Assembly: GCF_023674425.1 (NCBI RefSeq)
Contig: NZ_CP098401.1
Coordinates: 310,001-374,000, forward strand
Source: Sphingomonas donggukensis
Lineage (GTDB): Bacteria > Pseudomonadota > Alphaproteobacteria > Sphingomonadales > Sphingomonadaceae
Reading direction: 5' to 3'
Length of the DNA stretch: 64,000 nt
Part shown: in pieces, positions 56,297 to 64,000 of the stretch
Position numbering within the stretch: the first letter of the stretch is position 1
Layout of the letters: each line of letters begins with the position of its first letter
The notes under the pieces: model-generated
What the model was told of the DNA's origin: nothing
Databases searched by the model: none
Seen by the model: only the letters and a program-made list of their open reading frames with translations
Position numbers and translations under genes: made by a program

Positions 56297-58594
56297 ATGA
56301 CCGATTTCCTCCTCGAACTCCGCTCGGAGGAAATCCCCGCTCGCATGCAGGCACGCGCGCGGGAGGATCTGGCCAAGCTCTTCGCAGCCGAACTGGCGAA
56401 GGCCGGCCTCACCGCGACGGACACGACCACCTACGCCACCCCGCGCCGCCTGACCCTGATCGCGCGCGGCCTGCCGCTGGCGACCGAGGCGGTCAGCGAC
56501 GAGGTGAAGGGCCCCAAGACCTCCGCCCCCGCGCAGGCACTGGAGGGCTTCCTCCGCAAGACCGGCCTCACCCAGGACCAGCTGACCGACCGCGACGGCA
56601 TCTGGTTCGCGGTGATCGAAAAGCCCGGCCGCGCCACCGCCGACGTGCTCGCCGAAGCGATCCCCGCGATCGTCCGCGCCTTCCCCTGGCCGAAGTCCAT
56701 GCGCTGGGGCGATGCCTCCGCCAGCACCGAATCCCTGCGCTGGGTGCGCCCGCTGCAGGGTATCGTCGCGCTGTTCGGCGACGATGTCGTCCCCTGCGAG
56801 ATCGCCGGCATCGCCAGCGGCGCCGCGACCGTCGGCCACCGCTTCCACCATCCCGGCGTCATCACGATCGGCTCGGCGGGCGATTACGTCGAGAAGCTGC
56901 GCGCCTGCCACGTCATCGTCGACCAGGACGAGCGCGCCGCGATCATCGCCACCGGCGCGACGATGGCCGCGAAGAAGGCGGGCCTGACGCTGATCCGCGA
57001 CGAGGGGCTGCTGGCCGAAAACGCCGGCCTGACCGAATGGCCGGTGCCGCTGCTCGGCCGCTTCGACCCCGAATTCCTCACCGTGCCGCCCGAAGTCATC
57101 CAGCTGACCGCGCGGGTGAACCAGAAGTATTTCGTCTGCACCGACGCCGCCGGGAAGCTCGCCAACGCCTTCGTCTGCGTCGCCAACATCGACGCGAAGG
57201 ACGGCGGCGCGCTGATCGTCGAGGGCAACCGCAAGGTCCTCGCCGCGCGGCTGAGCGATGCGCGGTTTTTCTGGGCTCAAGATTTGAAAGTTGAGCCTCG
57301 CGAACAGTCTCGTCGCCTCGCCAATGTAAAATACTTTGAAGGGCTCGGAACCTATCAGGAGAAACAAGAGCGGATAGGGCGGCTTATAGAAGAGTTAGTT
57401 GCTCTTTATTTTCCTGAATTAAAGCGACTATGGTCGACAGCAGAGCTTTGTAAAGTTGATCTTCTAAGTGGTACTGTCGGTGAATTTCCTGAACTGCAAG
57501 GAGTTGTAGGTTCTTACCTACTCAAGAATGATCAGTATGCCGCGCCTTATGCGCAGGCCGTTCGAGGTTTATATAAAAACGCCTCTCAGATCATAGCTGA
57601 TGGGGAAAATAAGCCAGAAAACCTGCTGCAAGTGGCAGACAGAATCGACAATGTCGTTGGTTTTGCAGCGGTCGGGATTTGGTTCAAGGGGTCGGGTGAC
57701 CCTTATGGGATTAGACAATCTGCGCAGGCGGTTGTAGCGGCAATACTTACGAGTAAACTTCGTTTGAAAATTTCCGATCTGATAAAAATATCTTATGTCA
57801 ATCTAGTTGAGACATTCGGGTTTCATCGCAATCTTTATGCGGTCGAGAGATTGACGGGCATTAAAGGTGAAATCCGGGATATCGAAACTCCTATGTTCGG
57901 CGCCGGTTTGTCCGATGCCCATGCTGCTAACGTGAGAGATTATCTAGATCGTGCCTTCAGAGCTAAGGCTGCCACGCGAGAAGAACTAAAGGGAAACGGG
58001 TTCGTTGACTGGGCAATTGATCACGCTCGTACTTATTACGCAGACGATATAAGCTGGCTTGCGCCGTATGCTGAAGTTTCGTCGCGGGTAGAAGCTCTGT
58101 TGATCGACCGTCTCAAAGTTCAGCAACGCGAAGCCGGCGTCCGCCACGACCTGATCGACGCCGTATTCGCGCTCGGAGGAGAGGACGACCTCGTCCGCCT
58201 GCTCGCCCGCGTCCACGCGCTGCAAGCCTTCGTCGCCACCCCGGACGGCACCAACCTGCTCGCCGGGTACAAGCGCGCGGCGAACATCCTGAAGAAGGAA
58301 GGTTTCACCGAAGCCGACGACAAGTCCCTGTCCTACACCCCCGAACCCGCCGAAAAGGCGCTCGCCGACGCGCTCGACCTCGCCGAGCTCAAGGCACGCA
58401 CCGCCGTCGAGCAGGAGGATTTCGAAGCCGCTATGGCCGCTCTCGCAACCCTGCGCGCACCGATCGACGCGTTCTTCGATGGCGTGACCGTCAATGATGC
58501 CGACCCGGACAAGCGCGCCCATCGCCTCGGCCTGCTCGTCCGCGTCCGCGATGCGGTCCACGCGGTCGCCGACTTCTCGAAGATCGAGGGCTGA
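56297..58594 (+). CDS. glyS: Glycine-tRNA ligase beta subunit with internal low-GC patch
   Basis: The 765-residue protein aids tRNA binding and glycylation with GlyQ. It starts MTDFLLELRSEEIPARMQAR and ends with the anticodon-binding domain (DALDLAELKARTAVEQEDFE and FFDGVTVNDADPDKRAHRLG). The segment from about residue 325 to 610 (57270-58125) is near 45% G+C with TTA, ATA, CTA and AGA codons. The rest is near 70% and avoids them. The frame is intact and family motifs (VGEFPELQG, GSGDPYGIRQSAQ) occur within the patch. It is probably a functional chimera. Confidence 0.93.
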   Translation: MTDFLLELRSEEIPARMQARAREDLAKLFAAELAKAGLTATDTTTYATPRRLTLIARGLPLATEAVSDEVKGPKTSAPAQALEGFLRKTGLTQDQLTDRDGIWFAVIEKPGRATADVLAEAIPAIVRAFPWPKSMRWGDASASTESLRWVRPLQGIVALFGDDVVPCEIAGIASGAATVGHRFHHPGVITIGSAGDYVEKLRACHVIVDQDERAAIIATGATMAAKKAGLTLIRDEGLLAENAGLTEWPVPLLGRFDPEFLTVPPEVIQLTARVNQKYFVCTDAAGKLANAFVCVANIDAKDGGALIVEGNRKVLAARLSDARFFWAQDLKVEPREQSRRLANVKYFEGLGTYQEKQERIGRLIEELVALYFPELKRLWSTAELCKVDLLSGTVGEFPELQGVVGSYLLKNDQYAAPYAQAVRGLYKNASQIIADGENKPENLLQVADRIDNVVGFAAVGIWFKGSGDPYGIRQSAQAVVAAILTSKLRLKISDLIKISYVNLVETFGFHRNLYAVERLTGIKGEIRDIETPMFGAGLSDAHAANVRDYLDRAFRAKAATREELKGNGFVDWAIDHARTYYADDISWLAPYAEVSSRVEALLIDRLKVQQREAGVRHDLIDAVFALGGEDDLVRLLARVHALQAFVATPDGTNLLAGYKRAANILKKEGFTEADDKSLSYTPEPAEKALADALDLAELKARTAVEQEDFEAAMAALATLRAPIDAFFDGVTVNDADPDKRAHRLGLLVRVRDAVHAVADFSKIEG

Positions 58595-58658
58595 CCCCCC
58601 GTTTCGGCCGTCAACTTTGTCAACATTCGCGCTGCCCGCGCACACACAGGACGCGACG

Positions 58659-61316
58659 ATGACCAAGTATGTTTACCGCTTCGGCGGCGGGGTTTCGGAC
58701 GGTGGGCGCGGCGACAAGAATCTGCTCGGCGGCAAGGGCGCGAACCTGGACGAGATGGCGTCGATCGGCCTGCCGGTGCCGCCGGGCTTCACCATCTCGA
58801 CCGCCTTCTGCGCGGTCTATTATGACGAGGGCCGCGCCTTTCCGCCGTCGCTGCGCGACGAGGTCGCGACCGGCATCGCCCATATCGAGGGGGTCACCGG
58901 CAAGCGCTTCGGCGACGCCGCCGACCCGCTGCTGGTGTCCGTCCGCAGTGGCGCGCGCGCCTCGATGCCGGGGATGATGGACACCGTCCTCAACCTCGGC
59001 CTCAATGACGCGACCGTCGCCGGCCTTGCGCAGGTGTCGGGCGACGCGCGCTTCGCGTGGGACAGCTATCGCCGCTTCATCCAGATGTATTCGGACGTCG
59101 TGCTCGAACTCGATCACGCCCGGTTCGAGGAAGCCTTGGAGATCGCCAAGGAAGACCGCGGCTACTACCTCGACACCGACATGTCCGCCGCCGACTGGCA
59201 GGGGCTGGTCGACGAATACAAGTCGATCGTCGCCGAACTGTGGGGTAGGCCCTTCCCGCAGGATGTGCACGACCAGCTGTGGGGCGCGATCGGTGCGGTG
59301 TTCGGATCGTGGCAATCCGACCGCGCAAAGGTCTATCGCCGGCTGAACGACATCCCTTCCGAATGGGGCACCGCGGTCAACGTGCAGGCGATGGTGTTCG
59401 GCAACATGGGCGACACGTCGGCGACGGGGGTGGCCTTCACCCGCGATCCTGCGAAGGGCGACAACGCCTATTACGGCGAATTCCTCATCAACGCCCAAGG
59501 CGAGGACGTCGTCGCCGGCATCCGCACGCCGCAATATCTGACGAAGGCCGCGCGCGAAGCCGCCAATGCCAAGCCCGCCTCGATGGAAGAGGCGATGCCC
59601 GAGGTGTACGGCGAACTCGCCGCCGTCTTCGACCTGCTCGAACGCCATTACCGCGACATGCAGGATATCGAATTCACGGTGCAGCAGGGCAAGCTGTGGA
59701 TGCTCCAGACCCGCTCGGGCAAGCGCACCGCCAAGGCTGCGCTGAAGATCGCGGTCGACATGGCGAGCGAGGGGCTCATCACCCGCGAGGAAGCGATCGC
59801 GCGGATCGATCCCGCCGCGCTCGACCAGCTGCTCCACCCGACGCTCGATCCGAAGGCGGCGCGCGACGTGCTGACGAAGGGGCTGCCGGCGTCGCCCGGC
59901 GCCGCCTCGGGCCGGATCGTCTTCACCGCCGACGAGGCCGAGCGCGCCGCGGCGGGTGGCGACGACGTCATCCTGGTCCGCGTCGAAACATCGCCCGAGG
60001 ACATCCACGGCATGCACGCCGCCCGCGGCATCCTGACCGCGCGCGGCGGCATGACCAGCCACGCCGCGGTCGTCGCGCGCGGCATGGGGCGTCCGTGCGT
60101 CTCGGGGGCGGGATCGCTCTCGATCGGCAAGGGCGTGATGCGGGTAGGGGACCGCGAGGTGAAAGCGGGCGAGATCATCACCATCGACGGCTCGACCGGT
60201 GAGGTCATGGCGGGCGCCGTCCCGACGATCCAGCCCGAGCTGGTCGGCGATTTCGGCACGCTGATGGAATGGGCTGACGGCATCCGCCGCATGAAAGTCC
60301 GCACCAACGCCGAAACCCCGCAGGACTGCCGCACCGCGCGCGAATTCGGCGCAGAGGGCATCGGGCTGTGCCGCACCGAACACATGTTCTTCGACGCCGC
60401 GCGCATCACCAGCGTCCGCCAGATGATCCTCGCCAACGACGAGACCGGACGCCGCGCCGCGCTCGAAAAGCTGCTCCCCGAACAGCGCAGCGACTTCGTC
60501 GAGATCTTCGAGGTCATGGTCGGCCTGCCCTGCACGATCCGCCTGCTCGACCCGCCGCTCCACGAATTCCTGCCGCATGAGGATGCCGAGTTCGGGGAAG
60601 TCGCGAAGGCGACCGGGCTCGACGTCGACACGCTCAAGCGTCGCGCGGCGGAGTTGCACGAATTCAACCCGATGCTCGGCCATCGCGGCTGTCGTTTGGG
60701 CGTCACCTATCCCGAAATCTACGAGATGCAGGCGCGCGCCATCTTCGAGGCGGCGTGCGAGGTTGCCGAGAAGTCGGGCGCCGCGCCGGTGCCCGAAGTG
60801 ATGATCCCCCTCGTCGGTACCAAGCGCGAATTGGAGCTGATGAAGGCCGTGGTCGATGCCGCCGCCGAAGCCGTCTTCGCCGACAAGGGGCGCCGGATCG
60901 AGTACCTGGTCGGCACGATGATCGAACTGCCCCGCGCCGCACTGCGCGCAGGGGAGATTGCAGAGGCGGGGGCATTCTTCTCCTTCGGCACCAACGACCT
61001 GACGCAGACGACGCTGGGCGTCAGCCGCGACGACGCCGCGCGTTTCCTGACCAGCTATGTCGAACAGGGCATCTACGCGAAGGATCCGTTCGTCAGCCTG
61101 GACGTAGACGGGGTCGGCGAACTGGTGAAGCTGGCCGCCGAGCGGGGCCGGGCGACGCGCCCCGAGATCAAGCTCGGCATCTGCGGCGAACATGGCGGCG
61201 ATCCGGCGAGCATCGCCTTCTGCGAATCGGTCGGCCTCGATTACGTCAGCGCCTCCCCCTACCGCGTGCCGATCGCCCGGCTCGCGGCGGCGCAGGCGGC
61301 GCTTGCCGCCAAATGA
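58659..61316 (+). CDS. ppdK: Pyruvate, phosphate dikinase
   Basis: The 885-residue enzyme interconverts pyruvate, ATP and phosphate with PEP, AMP and PPi. The N-terminal ATP-grasp region has LLGGKGANLDEMASIGLPVP and RSGARASMPGMMDTVLNLGL. The phospho-His468 is in GGMTSHAAVVARGMGRPCVSG-type sequence, and the PEP/pyruvate barrel has GLCRTEHMFF and Cys842 in GICGEHGGDP. Start ATG is at 58659. It overlaps the next gene by ATGA. Confidence 0.97.
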   Translation: MTKYVYRFGGGVSDGGRGDKNLLGGKGANLDEMASIGLPVPPGFTISTAFCAVYYDEGRAFPPSLRDEVATGIAHIEGVTGKRFGDAADPLLVSVRSGARASMPGMMDTVLNLGLNDATVAGLAQVSGDARFAWDSYRRFIQMYSDVVLELDHARFEEALEIAKEDRGYYLDTDMSAADWQGLVDEYKSIVAELWGRPFPQDVHDQLWGAIGAVFGSWQSDRAKVYRRLNDIPSEWGTAVNVQAMVFGNMGDTSATGVAFTRDPAKGDNAYYGEFLINAQGEDVVAGIRTPQYLTKAAREAANAKPASMEEAMPEVYGELAAVFDLLERHYRDMQDIEFTVQQGKLWMLQTRSGKRTAKAALKIAVDMASEGLITREEAIARIDPAALDQLLHPTLDPKAARDVLTKGLPASPGAASGRIVFTADEAERAAAGGDDVILVRVETSPEDIHGMHAARGILTARGGMTSHAAVVARGMGRPCVSGAGSLSIGKGVMRVGDREVKAGEIITIDGSTGEVMAGAVPTIQPELVGDFGTLMEWADGIRRMKVRTNAETPQDCRTAREFGAEGIGLCRTEHMFFDAARITSVRQMILANDETGRRAALEKLLPEQRSDFVEIFEVMVGLPCTIRLLDPPLHEFLPHEDAEFGEVAKATGLDVDTLKRRAAELHEFNPMLGHRGCRLGVTYPEIYEMQARAIFEAACEVAEKSGAAPVPEVMIPLVGTKRELELMKAVVDAAAEAVFADKGRRIEYLVGTMIELPRAALRAGEIAEAGAFFSFGTNDLTQTTLGVSRDDAARFLTSYVEQGIYAKDPFVSLDVDGVGELVKLAAERGRATRPEIKLGICGEHGGDPASIAFCESVGLDYVSASPYRVPIARLAAAQAALAAK

Positions 61317-61798
61317 CGCCCGAACACGTTCACGACCCGCTCGGCGCGTTCGCGCGCGAGCTTTCGTCCGGCGGCATCGTCACGCAGGTGCTCGAGCGGC
61401 GCGCTGGCGGTCGTGTACGGGCGGAAGCGGTCGGTTCTACCTCGGTCACCGTCGATGCCGCGATCCGCGACCTGCTCGGCTGTGCCGCCAACGACGTCGT
61501 GGCGCACCGCGCGACGCGGCTGATGCATGGCGAGGTAGAGCTGTCGGATGCCGACCTCTGGTATCTGCCGTCGCGACTGACGCCGGAGATCAACCATGCG
61601 CTGACCGTCGGGGACACGCCGTTCGGACGGGCGATCCAGTCGCTCGCCCCGACCCGGCGGACACTGCTGTGCGAACGGCTATGGGGCGGCAGCTTCATCC
61701 TGCGGGTGCGCGCGGTCGTGCTGGACGGGGAGGGGCGTGCCTTGGCCCTGGTCGACGAGCGGTACCTCCCGGTCGCCCTGGGACGCGTTCAGACGTAG
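61313..61798 (+). CDS. Chorismate-lyase-like fold protein
   Basis: The 161-residue protein MTPEHVHDPLGAFARELSSG has the UbiC-like pattern: LSDADLWYLPSRLTPEINHA, DTPFGRAIQSLAPTRRTLLC and LVDERYLPVALG. In this fold those segments form the product pocket. It is not a typical UbiC and may have another ligand or be a UTRA-like sensor. It overlaps ppdK by four bases (ATGA), so it is coupled to PEP metabolism. Its end overlaps the convergent gene by ten bases. Confidence 0.65.
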   Translation: MTPEHVHDPLGAFARELSSGGIVTQVLERRAGGRVRAEAVGSTSVTVDAAIRDLLGCAANDVVAHRATRLMHGEVELSDADLWYLPSRLTPEINHALTVGDTPFGRAIQSLAPTRRTLLCERLWGGSFILRVRAVVLDGEGRALALVDERYLPVALGRVQT

Positions 61799-62331
61799 CG
61801 TCGCGCGTGTTCGTCGGCGGCGCCGCTGGCCAGCATCGCCGCCTGCTCGCGCCATTGCTCCTGAGCGATCCGGCCCGCCGACAGGCCCAGCCGTCGCTCC
61901 AGTTCGTGCTCGTCGGACACCGACATGCTCTCGACCTGGCCGTAGGTGCGGAACCCCTCGGCATGGAGCCGCGCCTCCAGATCGGCGTCGATCCCACGGA
62001 TGCGCGACAGGGTGTCGCGCTCGCCGCCGAACAGGCCGCGAACCCCGCCGCCAGCGGGCGTGGCTGCCGCCGCTGCCACCGGTGCCGCGGTCGCAACCGG
62101 TGCCGCCTTGGCCAGCCGGTCGCGCTCGGTCTCGGCGGCCTTGGCCCGCGCTTGGGCATCGCGGACGCGGGTTTCGGCATCCTTGCGGTAGATGTCATGC
62201 TCGGCCTGCACTTCGCGCAGCCGTGCCTTGGCCTTCTTGCCGCCCGGATGGCTCGCCAGTCCGAAGATCCAGCCCGCGACGAGGCACAGCGCCAGCACCG
62301 CGAACTGCGAAGTCGTCGTGAACAGCATCAT
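61789..62331 (-). CDS. Membrane-anchored coiled-coil protein with HhH-like C terminus
   Basis: The 180-residue protein has one N-terminal helix (FAVLALCLVAGWIFGLASHP), a charged coiled coil (KARLREVQAEHDIYRKDAET), an Ala/Pro linker and a C-terminal helix-hairpin-helix-like domain (LSRIRGIDADLEARLHAEGF, RTYGQVESMSVSDEHELER). This domain type, in so-called flap-endonuclease-like proteins, is found with membrane anchors in several bacteria. Two ATGs overlap at its start. Function unknown. Confidence 0.75.
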   Translation of the reverse strand: MMLFTTTSQFAVLALCLVAGWIFGLASHPGGKKAKARLREVQAEHDIYRKDAETRVRDAQARAKAAETERDRLAKAAPVATAAPVAAAAATPAGGGVRGLFGGERDTLSRIRGIDADLEARLHAEGFRTYGQVESMSVSDEHELERRLGLSAGRIAQEQWREQAAMLASGAADEHARRYV

Positions 62332-62379
62332 CCGTCTCCCGTTACGGAAGCATAACGGCGCGTGCCCGCGGGCGTTCCC

Positions 62380-63378
62380 TCAGCCCGTCAGCAGCGCATC
62401 GTTGATCGAACAAGCAGCCGGCCCGAGGATGACGATGAACAGCACCGGCAGGATGAACAGGATCAGCGGTACCGTCATGATCGCGGGCAGGCGTGCGGCC
62501 TTTTCCTCGGCGCGCATCATGCGTTCGTTGCGGAATTCCGCCGACAGCACGCGCAGCGCAGAGGCGAGCGGCGTACCGTATTTCTCGGTCTGGATCATGG
62601 TCGTGGTCACGCCCTTGATCGCGTCGAGATTGGTGCGCATCGCCAGATTCTCGAACGCCTGGCGACGATCGGTCAGGAAGCCCAGCTCGATCGCGGTCAG
62701 CGAAAACTCGTCACCCAGCTCAGGATACGCGCGCCCAAGTTCCTTCGCCACGCGGTGGAAGGCGGCGTCGACGGTCAGGCCCGCTTCGGCGCAGATCACC
62801 AGCAGGTCGAGCGCGTCGGGCAATCCCTTGCGGATCGCCGACTGGCGCTTGGAAATCTTGTTCTTCAGATAGATGTCGGGCGCCTTGTAGCTCAGGATGA
62901 AGGTGCCGGCGACCAGGCCGTACGCCTTCAGCGGGCTCCAGTCGGCGAACGTGTCGGTCCCGTACACGATGTACAGCATCGGCCCGCCGAGCACGATCGG
63001 CGCGACCAGCCGCCCGAAGATGACAGCGACGGCCCATTCCTTCGACCGGATGCCGGCCTGCATCAGCTTGTGCTGCGCAGCTTTCACCTGCGAATCCTGA
63101 AGCATCTTCAGCGACGACAGGAATGCGCGGATGCGGTCGGTCGCCTCGTTCTTCTGGACGAGCTTCGCGCGACGCTTGCTGGTCGATGCGGTGATGCCCG
63201 CCTTCAGCTGCTCGCGGCGTTCGTTCAGCGCCTTCACGCGCTTGACCATCGGATCGCTGACCGTGGTCGCGGTGTAGATCGCGAACATCACCGCGAGCGC
63301 CGCGACGCCGGCCAGCATGGTCGCGACCATGATGACATCGAAGCCGAGAATGGTGGGGCCACCGGAGGGAGGGGTCAT
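62380..63378 (-). CDS. tadC: Tad pilus assembly inner-membrane protein TadC
   Basis: The 332-residue type II secretion F-domain protein has N-terminal helices and the family's KGLPDALDLLVICAEAGLTV, FHRVAKELGRAYPELGDEFS and IQTEKYGTPLASALRVLSAE regions. It is the inner-membrane platform of the Flp pilus with TadB. It follows tadB by 12 bases. Downstream is the HhH-like gene, not tadD. Confidence 0.92.
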   Translation of the reverse strand: MTPPSGGPTILGFDVIMVATMLAGVAALAVMFAIYTATTVSDPMVKRVKALNERREQLKAGITASTSKRRAKLVQKNEATDRIRAFLSSLKMLQDSQVKAAQHKLMQAGIRSKEWAVAVIFGRLVAPIVLGGPMLYIVYGTDTFADWSPLKAYGLVAGTFILSYKAPDIYLKNKISKRQSAIRKGLPDALDLLVICAEAGLTVDAAFHRVAKELGRAYPELGDEFSLTAIELGFLTDRRQAFENLAMRTNLDAIKGVTTTMIQTEKYGTPLASALRVLSAEFRNERMMRAEEKAARLPAIMTVPLILFILPVLFIVILGPAACSINDALLTG

Positions 63379-63390
63379 GATGCTCGGCCC

Positions 63391-64000
63391 TCAGATTTCG
63401 AAGTTGATCATCTGGCGCATTATGAAGGCGCCGATCGCCATCCACACCATGCCGCCGCCGCCGGCGACCATCAGCCGCTCGTCGATGAAGAAGTTCTGCA
63501 TGTAGCCGCCGTTGATGTACCAGATCAGCCCGAACACGATGAACGGCAGCGCGCCGATGATATAGGCCGACGCCTTCGATTCCGACGACATCGCCTTGAT
63601 CTTCAGCTTCATCTGCCCGCGCTTGCGCAGCACTTCGGCGAGGTTGGCGAGCGTTTCGGCCAGATTGCCGCCGGTCTCACGCTGGATGGCGATGGTGATG
63701 ACGAAGAACTGGAACTCGGGCGTGCCCAAGCGGTCCGATGTCTCCTGAAGCGCGGCGTCCATCGTGCGGCCGATCTTCATCTTGTCGGACACCATCCGGA
63801 ATTCCTCGCCGACCGGACCCTCGACCTCCTGGCCGACGACGCCCATCGTCTCGGTGATCGGAAGGCCGGAGCGAAGGCCGCGCACCAGCAGCTCGATCGC
63901 GTCGGGAAACTTCGCGGTGAACTTCGCGATGCGGCGCTTGATGAAGAAGCCGACGACCGCGTGCGGCACACCGATACCGACGAACAGCGCGACGAACAGC
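63391..64000 (-). CDS. tadB: Tad pilus assembly protein TadB, 5' end beyond the window
   Basis: The visible C-terminal ~203 residues carry the F-domain FPDAIELLVRGLRSGLPITE, ETSDRLGTPEFQFFVITIAI and the Gly in QRETGGNLAETLANLAEVLR, with two C-terminal helices and the end MINFEI. It pairs with TadC. Upstream genes that should encode CpaE and possibly a TadA ATPase are outside the window. Confidence 0.92.
   Translation of the reverse strand, partial: LFVALFVGIGVPHAVVGFFIKRRIAKFTAKFPDAIELLVRGLRSGLPITETMGVVGQEVEGPVGEEFRMVSDKMKIGRTMDAALQETSDRLGTPEFQFFVITIAIQRETGGNLAETLANLAEVLRKRGQMKLKIKAMSSESKASAYIIGALPFIVFGLIWYINGGYMQNFFIDERLMVAGGGGMVWMAIGAFIMRQMINFEI

Noticed and set aside
58620..61193. An 857-codon minus-strand frame opposite ppdK
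   Set aside because: It has Asp/Arg-rich composition and no recognisable motif, and lies wholly antisense to a clear ppdK gene.

Overview
The window is a GC-rich (about two thirds G+C) chromosomal segment of an alphaproteobacterium, most likely a sphingomonad (Sphingomonas or a close relative). This is inferred from the gene set (a class I PHA synthase with a Lys/Ala-rich phasin, a 1315-residue TonB-dependent receptor, a glyQ-glyS-ppdK cluster, a petABC operon, an F1 atpHAGDC operon and Tad pilus genes) and from dispersed GC-rich palindromes between genes. It has no database support here. I found no rRNA, tRNA, CRISPR array, transposase or integrase. Almost all of the sequence is housekeeping or envelope genes.

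Layout. 1-2.0 kb: a partial secreted protein divergent from an HxlR regulator over a good operator-like palindrome, then a thioesterase and a TauE-type permease. 2.3-6.8 kb: an AlaC-type aminotransferase, phaC, a phasin and clpS. 6.9-9.9 kb: a small Cys-containing orphan gene, an MHS-type MFS transporter and alanine racemase. 9.9-17 kb: a very large TonB-dependent receptor, thiolase phaA, a second small PhaC-like hydrolase and the regulator phaR. The PHA genes thus sit in two clusters 9-10 kb apart. 17-21 kb: a periplasmic methyltransferase, a 61-residue membrane protein, a GT-C type glycosyltransferase and an aspartyl protease-PDZ protein. 21-22.6 kb: cpaF, apart from tadB/tadC, which appear at the right edge (62.4-64 kb).

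22.8-27.7 kb: atpHAGDC on the minus strand, with a palindrome between atpD and atpC and an epsilon subunit of only 84 residues. 27.8-31.2 kb: a MarR regulator, two uncharacterised proteins and rhlE. 31.5-36.8 kb: ada, a transglutaminase, a small phosphatase coupled to a trypsin-like protease, and queC-queE. 37-43 kb: secreted and lipoprotein orphans, lipB, two coupled membrane proteins, a GNAT enzyme, hemF and trmL. 43-46.5 kb: petABC and a Tyr/Gly-then-Arg-rich lipoprotein. 46.6-55 kb: a MaoC hydratase, a phosphodiesterase, a His/Met-rich outer-membrane protein with a small partner, ychF, a 2OG oxygenase, pth, rplY and a TraB/GumN protein. 55.1-61.8 kb: glyQ, glyS, ppdK and a chorismate-lyase-like gene. 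61.8-64 kb: a coiled-coil/HhH membrane protein, tadC and partial tadB.

The most unusual signal is inside glyS. About 850 bases (roughly 57270-58125) drop abruptly to about 45% GC with different codon use, while the frame stays open and both flanks are near 70% GC. This looks like an allelic patch acquired from a distant donor. The other main structure is several families of imperfect palindromes: four copies of a ~120-bp asymmetric element, two shorter relatives and other hairpin types. Most lie between convergent genes.
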